64,000 bases of DNA from Nocardia nova. GTDB taxonomy: Bacteria > Actinomycetota > Actinomycetes > Mycobacteriales > Mycobacteriaceae. The notes beneath the pieces were generated by a model. That model was not told where the DNA came from. It did no database searches and saw only the letters and a program-made list of their open reading frames with translations. Of the stretch, positions 62,537 to 64,000 are shown piece by piece. Location: contig NZ_PSZE01000016.1 of the NCBI RefSeq assembly GCF_002933465.1, positions 1 through 64,000 on the forward strand, in the 5' to 3' direction. Each line of letters starts with the position of its first letter. Positions within the stretch are counted from its first letter, which is position 1. The position numbers were made by a program, and so were the translations under genes.

Positions 62537-63715
62537 CTACGCGCCCGGCCGGAGGATCGCGCGGCCGGCGGCCAGTAGTGCGGCGTCTTCCTGCGGCGGA
62601 TGGACCCGCACGCACAGCACGTCGCGCAGATGCCGTTCGAGCGGGTTGTGCCGAGTCAGCGCCGCGTTGCCGAGCGCCGCGACGGCCGTCTCGACCGCTG
62701 CGATGGCGGAGCGGGCGATCAGCACCTTGACCGACGAGAGCTGTTGGGGCACATCGGGTTCTCCGGCGGCGAGCCGGTGCAGGGTGCCGTACAGCAAGGT
62801 TTCGGCCTGCACGATCTGGCTCTCGATCTCGCCGGCCACCGCCTGGATGCGCTCGGTCTCGGCGATCGGCTTACCCAGCGCGGAGGGCACGCGCGCGCGG
62901 GCGTACGCGGTGAATGCGGTGCGGGCGGCGCGTGCCACGCCCACGTAGAGGGCCGAATGCCCGAACGAGGCAGGCCCCGATGTCGCCGCCGGATCGCGAT
63001 ACACCCCGTCGACGAACGGGATCTCACGGAAATTCTCCGCGGGCACCGCGACCCCGGTGTAGGTCACGTCGTGGGTGTTGGAGGCCCGCAATCCGAGGTG
63101 GTCCCAGGTGTCGTGCCAGGTGATGCCCGCCGCGTCGGCGGGAACCAGGAAATGTCCGACCCGCTGCGGGGATTCGTCGGTGGCCGCCCACACCACGTGG
63201 TAGGTCAACGCCCGTCCGCCGGTGGCGAAAGACTTGCGCCCGTCGAGAATCCAGCCGGATTGGGTGCGGCGGGCGATCGTGGCGGGCAGTCCGCCGCGGG
63301 CCGGCGCGCCCAGCTCCGGTTCGGCACGGACGGCATTGACCAGCGCCGGTCCGTCGAGTGAGCGCCGCACCAGTTCGGCGTAGACCGCATCGGGCCAGCC
63401 GCCGGTGTCGGCCTGGGTCCGGTGCACACCGAGATTGTTCGCCGCGATGAGCGCGACCGACGGGTCGCCCTCGCCGAGAGCCACCAGAATTCGCGCCACC
63501 CGGTGATGATCGAGTTCGGGTCCGCCGTAGCGGGCGGCGATCGTGGCGGTGAGGTACCCGCCGCGATGCGCGGCGCGCAAGCCGGCGAGCGGAACATCGC
63601 CGGATCGGTCGTATTCGGCTGCGGTCGCGGCAATTTCGGTCGTCAGCGCCGCCAGGGCGGCGGGCGAGGTATCCGGAACGGTCAACGCCGGATATCCGGT
63701 CGGTGCGGTGGTCAC
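62537..63715 (-). CDS. Acyl-CoA dehydrogenase-like flavoprotein (DszC/SfnB-type)
   Basis: 392 aa from GTG 63715, which overlaps the LLM stop by 4 bp; the frame open to 63988 runs into the LLM gene. It has the ACAD fold: GYLTATIAARYGGPELDHHRVARILVALGEGDPSVALIAANN, GWILDGRKSFATGGRALTYHVVWA, LRASNTHDVTYTGVAVPAEN and a C-terminal helical bundle (LERHLRDVLCVRVHPPQEDAALL). The ending resembles the FMNH2-dependent branch that oxidises organosulfur or N-heteroatom compounds. Co-operonic with an LLM monooxygenase and an importer. Confidence 0.88.
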   Translation of the reverse strand: MTTAPTGYPALTVPDTSPAALAALTTEIAATAAEYDRSGDVPLAGLRAAHRGGYLTATIAARYGGPELDHHRVARILVALGEGDPSVALIAANNLGVHRTQADTGGWPDAVYAELVRRSLDGPALVNAVRAEPELGAPARGGLPATIARRTQSGWILDGRKSFATGGRALTYHVVWAATDESPQRVGHFLVPADAAGITWHDTWDHLGLRASNTHDVTYTGVAVPAENFREIPFVDGVYRDPAATSGPASFGHSALYVGVARAARTAFTAYARARVPSALGKPIAETERIQAVAGEIESQIVQAETLLYGTLHRLAAGEPDVPQQLSSVKVLIARSAIAAVETAVAALGNAALTRHNPLERHLRDVLCVRVHPPQEDAALLAAGRAILRPGA

Positions 63716-64000
63716 GGGCGGGCCGCCGCTGCGAACGCGCCGAGGTGTTCCGACTGCAGGGTGCCGCGCCGGCCGGTCGCTTTCCGATGCGCCAACTCCT
63801 GGCGAACCAGCGGCAGCACGTAGCGTCCGTAGTCGATGACGTCGTTGAGGGTGTCGTAGCCGCGGATCGATACCAGGCTCGCACCCAGATCGATGTAGTC
63901 CAGAATCGCCGCCGCGACCGTCTCCGGGCTGCCCACCAGTGCGCTCGACGCACCGGCGGCATTGGTCACCGCGGTGGTACGCGTCCACAGCGCGCGATCG
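63712..64000 (-). CDS. LLM-class flavin-dependent monooxygenase, C-terminal end (5' end outside window)
   Basis: The frame is open to the window edge. The visible part DRALWTRTTAVTNAAGASSA, LVGSPETVAAAILDYIDLGA and SIRGYDTLNDVIDYGRYVLPLVRQE is the C-terminus of an SsuD/NtaA-like LLM enzyme. It is the first visible gene of the minus-strand operon, overlapping the ACAD-like gene, which supports import followed by flavin-dependent monooxygenation. Confidence 0.85.
   Translation of the reverse strand, partial: DRALWTRTTAVTNAAGASSALVGSPETVAAAILDYIDLGASLVSIRGYDTLNDVIDYGRYVLPLVRQELAHRKATGRRGTLQSEHLGAFAAAARP

Noticed and set aside
1..64000. CRISPR arrays, tRNA or rRNA genes, and riboswitches
   Set aside because: No regularly spaced repeats, no cloverleaf-like or rRNA segments, and no recognisable riboswitch core were seen.

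Overview
The window is high-GC, densely packed DNA with frequent GTG/TTG starts, 4-bp ATGA/GTGA gene overlaps, a modular polyketide synthase, a LAL-type regulator and many flavin-dependent monooxygenases. This points to a mycolic-acid actinomycete, most likely Nocardia or a close relative. That is inference from gene content; there is no rRNA or marker gene to settle it.

Layout. (1) 1-7.96 kb: the 3' end of a type I PKS locus, with an extending KS-AT-ACP module (5' end outside the window), a terminal KS-AT-ACP-TE protein, and a translationally coupled luciferase-like protein. (2) 8.2-16.9 kb: an SDR, then a tight operon for a family-5 (peptide/nickel/opine-type) ABC importer (lipoprotein, two permeases, fused double ATPase), an FAD/NAD(P)-binding protein and a VOC protein. 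(3) 17.2-25.5 kb: LAL regulator, convergent MFS efflux gene, divergent TetR regulator, cytochrome P450 and a class III CoA-transferase. (4) 25.6-30.3 kb: LysR regulator, remnants of a sulfonate/methionine-type importer, then a YcnI and CopC-CopD copper pair. (5) 30.3-49.4 kb: a rearranged tract with an IS3 remnant, a Tn554-like recombinase pair, three aldo/keto reductase copies (two missing their 5' ends), a 5'-truncated enoyl-CoA hydratase and an ABC exporter, mixed with intact organosulfur-type genes (NtaA/DszA-like and SsuD-like monooxygenases, DszC/SfnB-like flavoprotein, rhodanese, MarR, SDR, GntR remnant, another luciferase-like oxidoreductase). (6) 49.4-53.3 kb: a metal/redox group with a VIT-type transporter broken by a stop codon, a DUF2231 membrane protein, a double-domain rubrerythrin-like lipoprotein, a CsoR/CstR-family repressor with twin operators, an AhpD-like protein and a small Cys-rich protein. 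(7) 53.4-55.3 kb: second copy of a 134-bp repeat, an IS5-family element and small genes. (8) 55.4-64 kb: one long minus-strand operon with a luciferase-like monooxygenase (partial), acyl-CoA-dehydrogenase-like flavoprotein, a complete second family-5 ABC importer, a DUF1684 protein and a ketopantoate-reductase-like protein.

The window pairs a secondary-metabolite locus with at least two import-plus-monooxygenation systems that resemble organosulfur scavenging. The middle third is a gene graveyard bracketed by a 134-bp imperfect direct repeat 22,740 bp apart. The neatest self-contained regulatory unit is the CstR-like repressor and AhpD module at 52.3-53.3 kb.
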